Virus record (IMG/VR): IMGVR_UViG_3300046724_000599
Location: 1 to 24,426 of that record
Reading direction: 5' to 3' (one strand)
DNA length: 24,426 nucleotides
DNA from: a virus
A program made the position numbers and the translations under genes. Within the stretch, counting starts at the first letter, position 1; the number at the start of each line of letters is the position of its first letter. Shown here one piece after another: positions 1-7,138 of the stretch. The notes beneath the pieces were generated by a model. That model saw only the letters and a list, made by a program, of their open reading frames with translations, had not been told where the DNA came from and ran no database searches.

Positions 1-946
1 TGAGCATCTCGATCCGCGTCCCAAGCTCCCGGGCGATCACTTCCCAGTTTGGCCCTTCCCAGTCGGCTCCCTTGCGCCAGGAGATCTTATCCTTGCCGGT
101 CAACAGTAAGCCGTCGCTCTCGCCGATGCAATACTTGATCTGGTTCTCAGCCTCGGTCAGTTGTAGCTCGGCAGATTTGGCGTCGATCTTCGCGACTCGC
201 AACGCTTCCACTAATGGCCACTCTTCAGCGCTGGCCACGCGGAACTTCTCCAGGTTGCGCGGAAACATACGCTTCAACGCTTCCGTGGTCGCCGGGCTCG
301 GCCCAGGCGGCGGCGCCACGTCCCCGAGTACGTTCTCCGTCCAGAAGGATTCCACCTGCTCGAGTAGCATGGCCTCGATCTCGGCGTCGCGGTGAGTCCG
401 GTAGATCCGGAGCTCATCCATCGACAGCGCGACCGCCAGGTCCCAGTAAGGTTTGTCGAGCGCACTACTGGTCCAATGGCACTGCAGCGCCGCGCGCGGC
501 GGCACGTCCTTGCCCGAGTACGCCTGGGGCCACTCCTCCCATGCGCCGATCCCGCTGGTCTTGGCATCGACGCCTCCGATGGCGAGACGCAGGATCTCGT
601 AAATGTCATCGTCGCTGCGGAACAATCCGAGCCGGCCGGCCGCGCCATCGTTCGGAAGGATGAATGCGTCCGGCGTTGCAACTTGCCAGGAGCGAGTAGG
701 ATGTTGGATGGTCTTATCGAACCAGACCACGTTCTGGTGCGTGATATCGCCGTACATCTCGGCAACACCCTTCTCGAAGTATTTGCCGCGCCGCAAACGC
801 CCACCAACTGGGGCTTCCTGGCGCTGGACTCGGCCCGTCTTTTCCGCCCATACCGCGAAGCGATCGCGCCGTGGGTCGAGGCCCATGATAGCTGCGACTT
901 CGCTTGCGCCGACACCTTTGGAACGTATTGCGTGATCAATGGCCAT
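1..946 (-). CDS. YqaJ-type phage recombinase/exonuclease, C-terminus cut by window edge
   Basis: The reading frame is open for 315 residues from ATG 946 to the left edge. The product matches the lambda-exonuclease/YqaJ fold of PD-(D/E)XK nucleases, which resect double-stranded DNA for single-strand annealing recombination. Motifs seen: GVGASEVAAIMGLDP near residues 11-25 (typical opening of the family), LRRGKYFEKGVAEMY at 51-65, ATPDAF with acidic D93, VDAKTS with D127 and K129 as the D-x-K pair, and Q155 in the usual Gln position. A helical, Glu/Lys-rich C-terminal part (about 240-290) also fits the family. It is the first gene after the tail-operon terminator and has a promoter-like sequence just upstream. 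No Shine-Dalgarno sequence precedes the ATG. I expect a single-strand annealing protein next, outside the window. The family call is strong; the role in phage recombination or replication is inferred. Confidence 0.88.
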   Translation of the reverse strand, partial: MAIDHAIRSKGVGASEVAAIMGLDPRRDRFAVWAEKTGRVQRQEAPVGGRLRRGKYFEKGVAEMYGDITHQNVVWFDKTIQHPTRSWQVATPDAFILPNDGAAGRLGLFRSDDDIYEILRLAIGGVDAKTSGIGAWEEWPQAYSGKDVPPRAALQCHWTSSALDKPYWDLAVALSMDELRIYRTHRDAEIEAMLLEQVESFWTENVLGDVAPPPGPSPATTEALKRMFPRNLEKFRVASAEEWPLVEALRVAKIDAKSAELQLTEAENQIKYCIGESDGLLLTGKDKISWRKGADWEGPNWEVIARELGTRIEML

Positions 947-955
947 TGCTAACAG

Positions 956-984
956 ATTGTACCGTGATTTTGAAATGGCAGCAA
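956..984 (-). promoter_or_regulatory. Candidate sigma-70 promoter for the YqaJ gene
   Basis: On the minus strand TTGCTG (984-979) and TACAAT (961-956) are separated by 17 bases. The -10 matches five of six consensus bases; the -35 matches only TTG. The element begins just after the terminator T-run. Transcription would start about 3 bases before the ATG at 946, giving an almost leaderless mRNA. This is by eye only. Confidence 0.45.
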
Positions 985-990
985 TGAGAC

Positions 991-1021
991 AAAAAAACGG
1001 CGCCGCCCGAAGGCAGCGCCG
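991..1021 (-). terminator. Intrinsic terminator ending the tail/glycosyltransferase operon
   Basis: On the minus strand CGGCGCTGCC, loop TTCG, then GGCGGCGCCG form a 10-bp stem (one T-G wobble) with a UUCG tetraloop, followed directly by seven T. It lies 40 bases after the stop of the last operon gene and 45 bases before the YqaJ start, so it separates late tail genes from the recombination module. Confidence 0.92.
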
Positions 1022-1061
1022 CTAGTTTCCAAACGTTGTATGAGCTTGTTTCAGTCTACCG

Positions 1062-1463
1062 CTACTTGTAATGTTGCGGCGGGGTCTTTTTGGTGTACTC
1101 GGGGATCTCGCAAACGGGATCGGCCCCGTCCACGATATCGAAGGAAATTCCGCCGCTTTCCGCTTCGATCACCTCCACCACACGGCCGCGTGGCGGTGTC
1201 GGCGTGGGTGCATTCGGATCCCCTACTCCCTTAGGCCCGCGCATCCGGCCAGAGTTGTATTCATTGAGCCAGCGTCCCCAGCCTCCGCCCTCTGCTAGCC
1301 AGTCCTCGCGGATTCGTTCTGACTCTTGGAAGGCCTCGTCTTGAGCCTTGGCCTGCTCCCAGTGGAGACGCTGCAATTGGGTAGCCAGCGATCCTGGGTT
1401 CTCTACGTCTTCATTCTCCTTGGCAGGGAGAATGGTTCCAACCTTCGGTACGGTGTATTTCAT
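1062..1463 (-). CDS. Hypothetical protein, 133 aa, last gene of the late operon
   Basis: I do not recognise this family. The start is ATG 1463, because AAAGGAG lies 5 bases upstream; a longer frame to 1508 only reads back through the end of the previous gene. Residues about 30-60 are rich in Glu, Gln, Arg and Trp and look helical. A basic Gly/Pro-rich linker (GRMRGPKGVGDPNAPTPTPP) follows, then a short C-terminal segment of beta character (VVEVIEAESGGISFDIVDG) with a single Cys. There is no signal peptide and no membrane segment. It sits 13 bases after the last glycosyltransferase gene and directly before the terminator. Its own strong ribosome site suggests it is well translated. A small accessory or structural role is possible but unsupported. 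Confidence 0.72.
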   Translation of the reverse strand: MKYTVPKVGTILPAKENEDVENPGSLATQLQRLHWEQAKAQDEAFQESERIREDWLAEGGGWGRWLNEYNSGRMRGPKGVGDPNAPTPTPPRGRVVEVIEAESGGISFDIVDGADPVCEIPEYTKKTPPQHYK

Positions 1464-1468
1464 TCGTT

Positions 1469-1475
1469 CTCCTTT
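1469..1475 (-). promoter_or_regulatory. Strong Shine-Dalgarno that fixes the start at 1463
   Basis: AAAGGAG on the minus strand, 5 bases before ATG 1463. It favours the short start over the upstream in-frame alternative. It is among the best ribosome sites in the window. Confidence 0.75.
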
Positions 1476-1476
1476 C

Positions 1477-2322
1477 TTACATGCGGCGGCGGTTGAACCC
1501 GACGCCAATTCCGCAGATCCGCCGCATGGTGGCGACTTCCGCCGACATGCAGAGCTTGAGTGGCGACGGCAGGATACCTGCCGGGGTATTCCAATACTGG
1601 AGAGTGGCGGGATCGCGTAAGAACTGGTGTCCCTGCTGGAAGGAATTGTAGTGTACGTGCCAGCCCATCCTGCGCTCGATCGGCGACCAGCGCGGGTTGC
1701 GTTCCTGGAAGACCTTGCGCTCGCCGTGAGCCTGTGAGCGGATCGGGTAATGTTTCAGGACGAACATTTCCTCGCTGATCCGGATGCTTGGGAAGTCGGC
1801 CATGTGGCCCCCGCTAATGAACCGTAGCCGCGGCGTCACCATGCAGGCCTTGACCTGGATCCGATCAGCCACCACGGCCATGGTGTCGTAGTGCCGGAAA
1901 TAGGATTCCGGGTCGGTATCCGGCTCGAATCCGTTGTCGGTCGGATGGAAAGTGAACACCTGATGGTTGATCGCATTGAAGCCTTGCGCCGCCACGCGCG
2001 CGATGCCGGCGGCCAGTGTCTCGCCGGGCACCGGCGACCGGCGGATCTCATCGGCGTCCTGGTGGATGCACCACGCGGCCCCCGATCGTAGGATGATTTC
2101 CGTCTCCCGGTTGAGGATGGCCTGTAGCGAGGTTTGATCGAGCTTATTGGCTGGCCACCGTTCGTAACGCACCTCCGGGTATTCCCTCGCTAAATCCGGC
2201 GTGCCGTCAGTCGACCAGTTGTCGAGTAGGTGGACCTCAATCCCCTGCGTCAACAAGTGCTCCAACGCGGCGCCGATGACGTCGGCCTCGTTGTATGCGG
2301 TAAGGACAGCCAGGATCTTCAT
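1477..2322 (-). CDS. GT2-like glycosyltransferase, 281 aa (sixth of cluster)
   Basis: A GT-A fold family 2 glycosyltransferase, which would move a sugar from a nucleotide-sugar to an acceptor in the cytoplasm. The N-terminus MKILAVLTAYNEADVIGAAL is the classic nucleotide-binding strand and helix. LLDNWSTDGTPDL follows at about 32-44, and the metal-binding DADE is at 89-92. LKHYPIRS (189-196) and RWSPIERRMGWHVHYN (about 211-226) resemble the C-terminal part of GT2 proteins of the glyco_tranf_2_4 sort. The start is ATG 2322, overlapping the previous stop as ATGA; an extended frame to 2349 would lie inside the upstream gene. There are no membrane helices, so the acceptor is probably soluble or virion-associated. 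Donor and acceptor cannot be read from sequence. Confidence 0.82.
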   Translation of the reverse strand: MKILAVLTAYNEADVIGAALEHLLTQGIEVHLLDNWSTDGTPDLAREYPEVRYERWPANKLDQTSLQAILNRETEIILRSGAAWCIHQDADEIRRSPVPGETLAAGIARVAAQGFNAINHQVFTFHPTDNGFEPDTDPESYFRHYDTMAVVADRIQVKACMVTPRLRFISGGHMADFPSIRISEEMFVLKHYPIRSQAHGERKVFQERNPRWSPIERRMGWHVHYNSFQQGHQFLRDPATLQYWNTPAGILPSPLKLCMSAEVATMRRICGIGVGFNRRRM

Positions 2323-2948
2323 GTCGTCATGAACCGGACGCTGCGCCACTTATTGGAGAGTTTTTGACGGTAGAACTGATACTGCAGAATCCAGGATGCA
2401 TAGCCGTCGTGCGCCAGGTCTGGATGTACCGGATGCTCCGCCTGGGCCGCCGGCACGATCACCATGATGCCGCGCTGGCGAGCCTGTAAGCACAGATCCT
2501 CGACATGGCAGTGGAAGCCGTTGAAGGTAGCCTCGTCGAAGCGGATCGTCAGATTCCGGGGCATGAAGACGGAGCAACAGTCGAGCGTCGACACCAGCCC
2601 TGGGCTTCCAGGGGCCCAGCCTCCCGGCACAAGCTCGTCCGGATGCCGTCCTGACCATCGATAGCGCCCCTGCAGGTCGCGGCCGACGATGCCGCAGAGC
2701 GCGCCGGCGCTGGCCGCCATTGTAAACTGGTCGATCGCTCCAGGCCCCAGCACGCAGTCTGCATGGATCAGGCCCACGACGTCAGCCTTCGACAAGGCGA
2801 TCAACTCGTTGCCGATTTTGGCCAGCGACTTGGTCGGTTGGTTCACCATCAGGGTGAAGCGCGGGTCGTCATGCCGCGCGCGGAACTTATCCAGATCGGC
2901 TTCGTTGGCCGCAACCACCAGGACTTCCGTTGTTGTTATTGGTTCCAT
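2319..2948 (-). CDS. Glycosyltransferase-like protein, 209 aa (fifth of cluster)
   Basis: A probable GT-A glycosyltransferase. After an N-terminal strand (TTEVLVVAANEADLDKF) comes VGLIHADCVLGPG, where HADC (62-65) sits in the DxD position; the second Asp is replaced by Cys. HVEDLCLQARQRGIMVIV (148-165) matches the family's acidic ED motif, followed by a buried strand. At 209 aa it is short for GT2 and lacks the usual C-terminal extension. The start ATG 2948 overlaps the upstream gene by 13 bases, and the stop overlaps the next start by 4 (ATGA). The non-canonical DxD makes metal-dependent activity less certain, so it could be a degenerate or accessory transferase. Confidence 0.7.
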   Translation of the reverse strand: MEPITTTEVLVVAANEADLDKFRARHDDPRFTLMVNQPTKSLAKIGNELIALSKADVVGLIHADCVLGPGAIDQFTMAASAGALCGIVGRDLQGRYRWSGRHPDELVPGGWAPGSPGLVSTLDCCSVFMPRNLTIRFDEATFNGFHCHVEDLCLQARQRGIMVIVPAAQAEHPVHPDLAHDGYASWILQYQFYRQKLSNKWRSVRFMTT

Positions 2949-3709
2949 AGGAGATGTTTGAACTGGTACTGGTGTTCTACCACATACTCAGGAAGATCGG
3001 AAAGCGGCGCCGGAAAGAATTGCGGCTCCTCGTTGCCCGGCTGGAAGAGATCCTGCGCGCCCTCGAACATGCGCCGCTGGATGTAATCGATGTCAGTGAA
3101 CGGCGGCACGCTGTATTCAGAGTGGGCGAAGTTGAGCAGCTTGTGCTGTACGGCGGCGGGACCTCCCATATAGGTGAAATGCCATCCACCATCGGTGATC
3201 CGCGAGGCGCTGTTGCGTGTGTTACGCACGGCCTGGAGGGTGTCCATCAACACGCGGCGCGTGATCACCGTTCCGTTCCAGATAGGCGTCTGGCGGAACC
3301 GGTTCAGGTAGGCCATGGACATACGCTGTTCGAGCACGCCGCACCGCATGTTGGAGAATACGCGCGGGTGCGGGATCTCGTCGATGTCGCCGACCAGCAC
3401 CCAGTCTGGCGGCATTGCCATCAGGCGCAGAACCTCTTCGGCCGCATTCCGCTGGTAGTTCTCGGCCTGCCACGGGCCGAGGCCCAGGTCGCGCATCTGG
3501 CAGCGCACGTGGATCACCTTCTCGGCATAGGGCATGCCTGGAAGGACGTCCGGCAAGGTGTACTCCTTCGGGTTGCCGCGGTGCGTCGCGTCGGCCTCAA
3601 CGATGATGAAATGATCGACGTAAGGCCCGATGGTGCCAAGGCGGATCTCCAACACGTCGCGTTCATTGAAATACTGGGTACAGTCGAAGATCACGGTTCC
3701 ATTCCCCAT
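2936..3709 (-). CDS. GT17-like glycosyltransferase (beta-1,4-GlcNAc-transferase fold), 257 aa
   Basis: It resembles family GT17, known from the eukaryotic bisecting GlcNAc-transferase and also found in bacteria and large viruses. Seen: IFDCTQYFNERDVLEIRL at 7-24 (the family's F-x-NE-x-D-x-LEIRL opening), FIIVEADATHRGNPK at 34-48, WVLVGDIDEIP at 103-113 with the catalytic DID-E, and GGWHFTYMGG at 174-183. All key blocks are present and full length. Two starts are possible: ATG 3709, used here, or GTG 3694, which overlaps the previous stop as GTGA and gives a 252-aa product whose N-terminus aligns better with the family. The gene is embedded among GT2-like genes with overlapping ends. The acceptor is unknown. 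Confidence 0.83.
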   Translation of the reverse strand: MGNGTVIFDCTQYFNERDVLEIRLGTIGPYVDHFIIVEADATHRGNPKEYTLPDVLPGMPYAEKVIHVRCQMRDLGLGPWQAENYQRNAAEEVLRLMAMPPDWVLVGDIDEIPHPRVFSNMRCGVLEQRMSMAYLNRFRQTPIWNGTVITRRVLMDTLQAVRNTRNSASRITDGGWHFTYMGGPAAVQHKLLNFAHSEYSVPPFTDIDYIQRRMFEGAQDLFQPGNEEPQFFPAPLSDLPEYVVEHQYQFKHLLWNQ

Positions 3710-4353
3710 TTCTCTTTGTAGATGGCTCGACCCTGAGCGATCGCTCCGCCACTGCGCGGGTTTCCCCGGAAGGTAGATCTCAGCTCGGAATGCTTCAGGA
3801 AACACCCGTCGAACACGCCCAGCTTCAGCCCTGCCAGTTTGACGCGGTGAGCGTAGTCGTTATCCTCGGAGCCGTAAGTTACGAAGCGCTCGTCGAGCAA
3901 TCCCACCCGGTCAATGACGCTGCGCGGGATGTAGACGCAGACGAAGCAGAGCGTCCAGGTTTCGAGCCGTAGCCCCTCGCCGGCCTGTGGGCTCTGGTTC
4001 ACGTTCCCGCACAGGTCGACCGCGGCGGCGATCACGCCAAACTCAGGGTTGGCCTTGGCGACCTCCTCCAGTTTGGTGAAGCCTCCAGGAGTTTGTAGCG
4101 TAGCGTCATCGTTGAGCAGGATGACGTCGGACGGAGCCGAAGCCTGGATGCCCAAGTTGACGTTGCGCGCGAAGACGAACGGCTTGACGCCTGGGATGAC
4201 CGAGGTAGGCCCCCCAGGCTGATTCCAGCCGCGCCAGTTGAGTCCGTCGTCGATCACGGTCACTTTGGAATTAGGCTCTTTGAGGTGCACTGCGGCGAGG
4301 CACCTCGACAGGTTCGTAATCAGTTTGGAGGGTACGATAATTGTGGCGTTCAT
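3691..4353 (-). CDS. GT2 glycosyltransferase, 220 aa (third of cluster)
   Basis: A GT-A family 2 enzyme. The N-terminus MNATIIVPSK gives the first nucleotide-binding strand, and VTVIDDG (31-37) the second. VNLGIQASAPSDVILLNDDA contains the metal-binding NDDA (81-84). VGLLDERFVTYGSEDNDYAHRV (150-171) is the acceptor-side block of rhamnosyltransferase-like GT2 proteins, with an ED-x-D-x-x-x-R pattern. LKLGVFDGCFLKHSE follows with the conserved His. No membrane helices are seen. The start follows the previous stop by 7 bases, with AAGG 5 to 8 bases upstream. It is the most canonical GT2 member of the cluster. Sugar specificity is not readable. Confidence 0.85.
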   Translation of the reverse strand: MNATIIVPSKLITNLSRCLAAVHLKEPNSKVTVIDDGLNWRGWNQPGGPTSVIPGVKPFVFARNVNLGIQASAPSDVILLNDDATLQTPGGFTKLEEVAKANPEFGVIAAAVDLCGNVNQSPQAGEGLRLETWTLCFVCVYIPRSVIDRVGLLDERFVTYGSEDNDYAHRVKLAGLKLGVFDGCFLKHSELRSTFRGNPRSGGAIAQGRAIYKEKWGMEP

Positions 4354-4360
4354 GTTTGCC

Positions 4361-4915
4361 TTAGTTGTGAACCCATAGAACTCCTGGGGCTTTCGCGTGG
4401 CTCAGGCCGGTGGCCACCAGCTGCTCGACGAGCATGCCGTCGGCATACACGGGTGACTCCTCCCAGGGAAAGGGCTGGAACTGCTCGCGCCGGATCAGGA
4501 AGCCGCCCTTGTCGATCACGTTGAGAGCCGGTTCCACCGGGACGACGCGATACTCGGTACCGCCACGCGGATCGTAGACCATGTCACAATAGATCAGGTC
4601 CGCGTCCTGGGCCAGCATCAGTTCGAGGAACTGAGGCACGTAATAGTTGTCGTCACTGGGGAAACAAAGGTAGTCGCCCTTCGCGACGGTCGCAAGCAGG
4701 TTCGCGCTCTCGTAGCAATTCCCTTTATTCCCGGTGTAGCAATGGACGAAACGGTCGTCATTTAGGCCCGCCACCACGGGCCACATCATGCTCAACGGCG
4801 AGTTGTCGGCCACCAGGACCTGGAAGTCATTCTCGGTCTGCACCTGCAAGGCGCGCAGCAGACAAGCCAGGTGATTGGGGCGGTTGAAGGCCGAGACGAT
4901 GAAGGAGCACTTCAT
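4361..4915 (-). CDS. GT2 glycosyltransferase, 184 aa (second of cluster)
   Basis: A short GT-A family 2 protein. MKCSFIVSAFNRPNHLACLL opens the fold, FQVLVADNSP (31-40) is the second strand, and GNKGNCYESANLLATVAKGDYLCFPSDDNY gives the SDDN metal site (87-90). LIYCDMVYD and GGFLIRREQFQPFPW correspond to the acceptor loop. It ends abruptly after VLWVHN, so it holds the minimal catalytic domain only. The start ATG 4915 overlaps the upstream gene by 4 bases (ATGA), a sign of translational coupling. Confidence 0.83.
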   Translation of the reverse strand: MKCSFIVSAFNRPNHLACLLRALQVQTENDFQVLVADNSPLSMMWPVVAGLNDDRFVHCYTGNKGNCYESANLLATVAKGDYLCFPSDDNYYVPQFLELMLAQDADLIYCDMVYDPRGGTEYRVVPVEPALNVIDKGGFLIRREQFQPFPWEESPVYADGMLVEQLVATGLSHAKAPGVLWVHN

Positions 4916-5568
4916 GAGATTGCCGCGATCAGGGAGGGAGTCGGCTGGATCCGTTTCCAGGACGGGCCACTCACGCCTTTAGGGCTGGTATTGCCGGTGT
5001 GGCCGCTGTGGATGCGGGCGACGATCATCTCATCGGCGGCGGCTTCCAGGAAGCATCGCGCCTTGCGGGCATCCTTGACGAACGGCCCGTCGTCGGAATC
5101 GGTGCGGTGTTTGGGGCAATCGAGGAAAGGGTGTTTCTCCCACCAGTCGCGGCGGTAGAACAGGGTGGTGCCTCCGATCCAGTCGGGCCTCGCGTAGCGC
5201 CACCAGCCCACCCCGTCGGTGAACACGAGGGAATGGTAGCCGGTGACCGAGTAGGTGGATCCGTCCAAACGCAGGAACTGGTCGGCTATACGATCCGGAG
5301 CCGACCAGTCGTCGGAATCGAAGTGGCAGATGTATTCCCCGGCCGCCATGGAACAGGCCAGGTTGCGCTTGGTGCCGATGGTGGCGCGCTCGGGGAGACT
5401 CACGTAACGCACCCGCGGATCGCAGATGCCGGCCGGGAAGGACGGACAATCCATGTCGTCCACGATGACCATCTCGGTATCGGCGTAACGCTGCCGTTTC
5501 CAGGACTCGAAAGCGGCCCGCGCGAACGCTTGCCGCCCTCTGGTTGGCATGATGGCGCTGATCCTCAT
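4912..5568 (-). CDS. GT2 glycosyltransferase, 218 aa (first of cluster)
   Basis: A family 2 GT-A enzyme. MRISAIMPTRGRQAFARAAF is the nucleotide-binding opening, EMVIVDDMDC (32-41) the second strand, and GEYICHFDSDDWSAPDRI (77-94) carries the metal-binding DSDD at 84-87. IGGTTLFYRRDWWEKHPF (131-148) and DSDDGPFV (157-164) match the acceptor side. A short tail with IHSGHTGNTS follows. The true start is ATG 5568, which shares one base with the tail-fibre stop (TGATG). A longer open frame up to 6081 is only a shadow of the fibre gene, because its N-terminal stretch is Arg/His/Gln-rich nonsense. Being coupled directly to the tail fibre gene, it may act on the fibre, but this is inference. Confidence 0.85.
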   Translation of the reverse strand: MRISAIMPTRGRQAFARAAFESWKRQRYADTEMVIVDDMDCPSFPAGICDPRVRYVSLPERATIGTKRNLACSMAAGEYICHFDSDDWSAPDRIADQFLRLDGSTYSVTGYHSLVFTDGVGWWRYARPDWIGGTTLFYRRDWWEKHPFLDCPKHRTDSDDGPFVKDARKARCFLEAAADEMIVARIHSGHTGNTSPKGVSGPSWKRIQPTPSLIAAIS

Positions 5569-6509
5569 CAGCCTATGCTCAGGCTCCATTCGACCCATCC
5601 GTTGGGGCCCTGGATGGCCGGCGTCCCGTACTGGACGAAGACGCTGTAATAGTGCCCCGGCTCGACCAGGAAGGTAAGAGTCACACCGTTGTGTCCGGTC
5701 GGGTTGACGGCCTGGCAGACCTCGGTTGCCGGGGTATTGCTGCCGTCGCTGTAGGCGAGCGCGTTGTAGGCATCGGTCAGCGAATCCAGGGGCACGTTGA
5801 CGATCATCGGGCTCAAGCCGATGTTCTGGTACACATGCTGCCAGGGCCCGGTCGTGCTGATCTCCCGGTCGGGCGGCATGTAGGTCCGGGTGGTGATCAG
5901 TATCCTGCCGCTGGCCGCGCTCTGGCTGATGATGTTCCAGCCCCATCCGTCGCAGAGCAGGGTGACGAAGTCCCCGTGGTTGGATAAGAAGTATCCGGTG
6001 GTTACGCCGTCGATCTCGTGCTCGCCCATGATGGTTACTTTGTTTGGGGTGTAGTCGATCTTCTTGATCGTCACCGTCCATCCGCCATGGGTATTGGGGT
6101 CGTAAAGGGTGCGCGTGATGGGCCCGTCGTCGCAGGCAACCCCTTCGTAGACATAGGTGTACTGGTTGCTCACGGTGCCGGTCGTCGTGATCCCGAAGAT
6201 CGCGGGCAGGCTGCCGCTGCCGCTGCCGGGAGGCGGCGGCGTATCGGTCGGAACATCGGTGCGGATCCGGGAAAGCGCCGACACCAGGCCCGGGAAATCG
6301 TCATCCGAGGTGGAGATGCCCTTGTTTGACAGGGCCGTGGCCAGCGCCGCCGTCATCATGGACGACTGGTGTATCACCTTGTTGAACAGGGTGGAAGGCA
6401 GAAGCTGTCCCACCTGTGCCCCGTCGACTCGCATCGGATCCGCCGTGTAGGCGCTGTCGGATTCGGCATTGTTTAGGTGCGGATTGAACTCTTGAAAGTT
6501 AGTCGACAT
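5568..6509 (-). CDS. Tail fibre-like protein, 313 aa
   Basis: The N-terminal 85 residues (FNPHLNNAESDSAYTADPMR, GAQVGQLLPSTLFNKVIHQ, SNKGISTSDDDFPGLVSAL) resemble the baseplate-attachment segment of short phage fibres, in which a helix leads to an NKG motif. A TDTPPPPGSGSGS linker (89-100) joins it to a C-terminal part of about 210 residues that looks all-beta. That part is rich in Thr, Gly and aromatic residues and likely forms the exposed receptor-binding or trimer region; I do not recognise its fold. The start ATG 6509 has AAGGAGT four bases upstream. It follows the DUF2612 gene as expected for a fibre. It may bind the host envelope or be a substrate of the glycosyltransferases downstream. 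Confidence 0.75.
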   Translation of the reverse strand: MSTNFQEFNPHLNNAESDSAYTADPMRVDGAQVGQLLPSTLFNKVIHQSSMMTAALATALSNKGISTSDDDFPGLVSALSRIRTDVPTDTPPPPGSGSGSLPAIFGITTTGTVSNQYTYVYEGVACDDGPITRTLYDPNTHGGWTVTIKKIDYTPNKVTIMGEHEIDGVTTGYFLSNHGDFVTLLCDGWGWNIISQSAASGRILITTRTYMPPDREISTTGPWQHVYQNIGLSPMIVNVPLDSLTDAYNALAYSDGSNTPATEVCQAVNPTGHNGVTLTFLVEPGHYYSVFVQYGTPAIQGPNGWVEWSLSIG

Positions 6510-6518
6510 AAGAACTCC

Positions 6519-7133
6519 TTATGGGGCGAAATAGCCGCCCTTTCCTTGCGGTAAGTGTGGAGCGTCCGCATCGGCAGTTTCGAACCCGGCGACGAGTTCG
6601 TCGTTGCGGTCGAAGCCCAGCAGCGCCTTGCCATCCAGGAAGGTGGTGCGGTCGTAGAGCACGCCCTCGGGCCGTGGGATGATGTAGCCGTGCTCGATCA
6701 GGTCCTTGATCATCGGCGTGAACGCCCCGAAATAGAAAATCGTGGCCGACATGTCCTGATGATCGTAGATCAATAGCCTTCCGCCGGGGAACAGCTTGCC
6801 CCAGATGTTCATCGCGCTGCCGATCTTGCCGTCCCAGTGGTTCATCGCGATGCGCGCCCGCAGCAGCAGCCGGTAAGTCTCGTCGTCGAGGATCGGGTTG
6901 CCGCCGGCGCTAGGCTGGAAATCGACCTGCCGCTTTTGCCCGACAATGGCGCCCAAAACATCGAGCTGCACGCCTCTAGCCGTGTCGATGTCGAATTCCG
7001 GCAGGATCTTCCGGATGCACGTAAGCATGTCCTGGAAGAGCTTCAGGTTGGCATTCAACCACGCATTCATGCGCGTCGAGGAGCGGTACTCGCTGGTGAG
7101 CTTGTCGAGATAGTATTCGATGAGGTAGGGCAT
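6519..7133 (-). CDS. DUF2612-type baseplate protein (tail protein I-like), 204 aa
   Basis: It matches the DUF2612 pattern: YLIEYYLDKLTSEYRSSTRM at the N-terminus, FDIDTARGVQLDVLGAIVGQ (47-66), LDDETYRLLLRARIAMNHWD (about 81-100), then IWGKLF and YDHQDM. The C-terminal 60 residues (GVLYDRTTFLDGKALLGFDRNDELVAGF) extend the usual domain and may hold the fibre. The protein is expected in the baseplate wedge at the fibre attachment point, next to the J-like protein, as in P2 gpI. The start ATG 7133 lies 5 bases after the J stop. Full length for the family. Confidence 0.85.
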   Translation of the reverse strand: MPYLIEYYLDKLTSEYRSSTRMNAWLNANLKLFQDMLTCIRKILPEFDIDTARGVQLDVLGAIVGQKRQVDFQPSAGGNPILDDETYRLLLRARIAMNHWDGKIGSAMNIWGKLFPGGRLLIYDHQDMSATIFYFGAFTPMIKDLIEHGYIIPRPEGVLYDRTTFLDGKALLGFDRNDELVAGFETADADAPHLPQGKGGYFAP

Positions 7134-7138
7134 CCGGC

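Noticed and set aside
274-939. Minus-strand open frame of 221 codons
   Set aside because: It is a frame shadow of YqaJ, with very Arg/Ser-rich sequence typical of out-of-frame GC-rich DNA.
392-952. Plus-strand open frame of 186 codons
   Set aside because: It lies antisense to the YqaJ gene, whose motifs and protein-like content are clear; the plus frame is Arg/His-rich with no recognisable motif.
2954-3721. Plus-strand open frame of 255 codons
   Set aside because: It is antisense to the GT17-like gene and has no family pattern or ribosome site. Other long plus-strand frames (8141-8962, 13546-14331, 14413-15165, 20743-21354, 22852-23631) were rejected for the same reason.
5569-6081. N-terminal extension of the first glycosyltransferase
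   Set aside because: The open frame continues upstream but overlaps the tail fibre gene in another frame and has a shadow-like composition. The glycosyltransferase fold starts exactly at ATG 5568.
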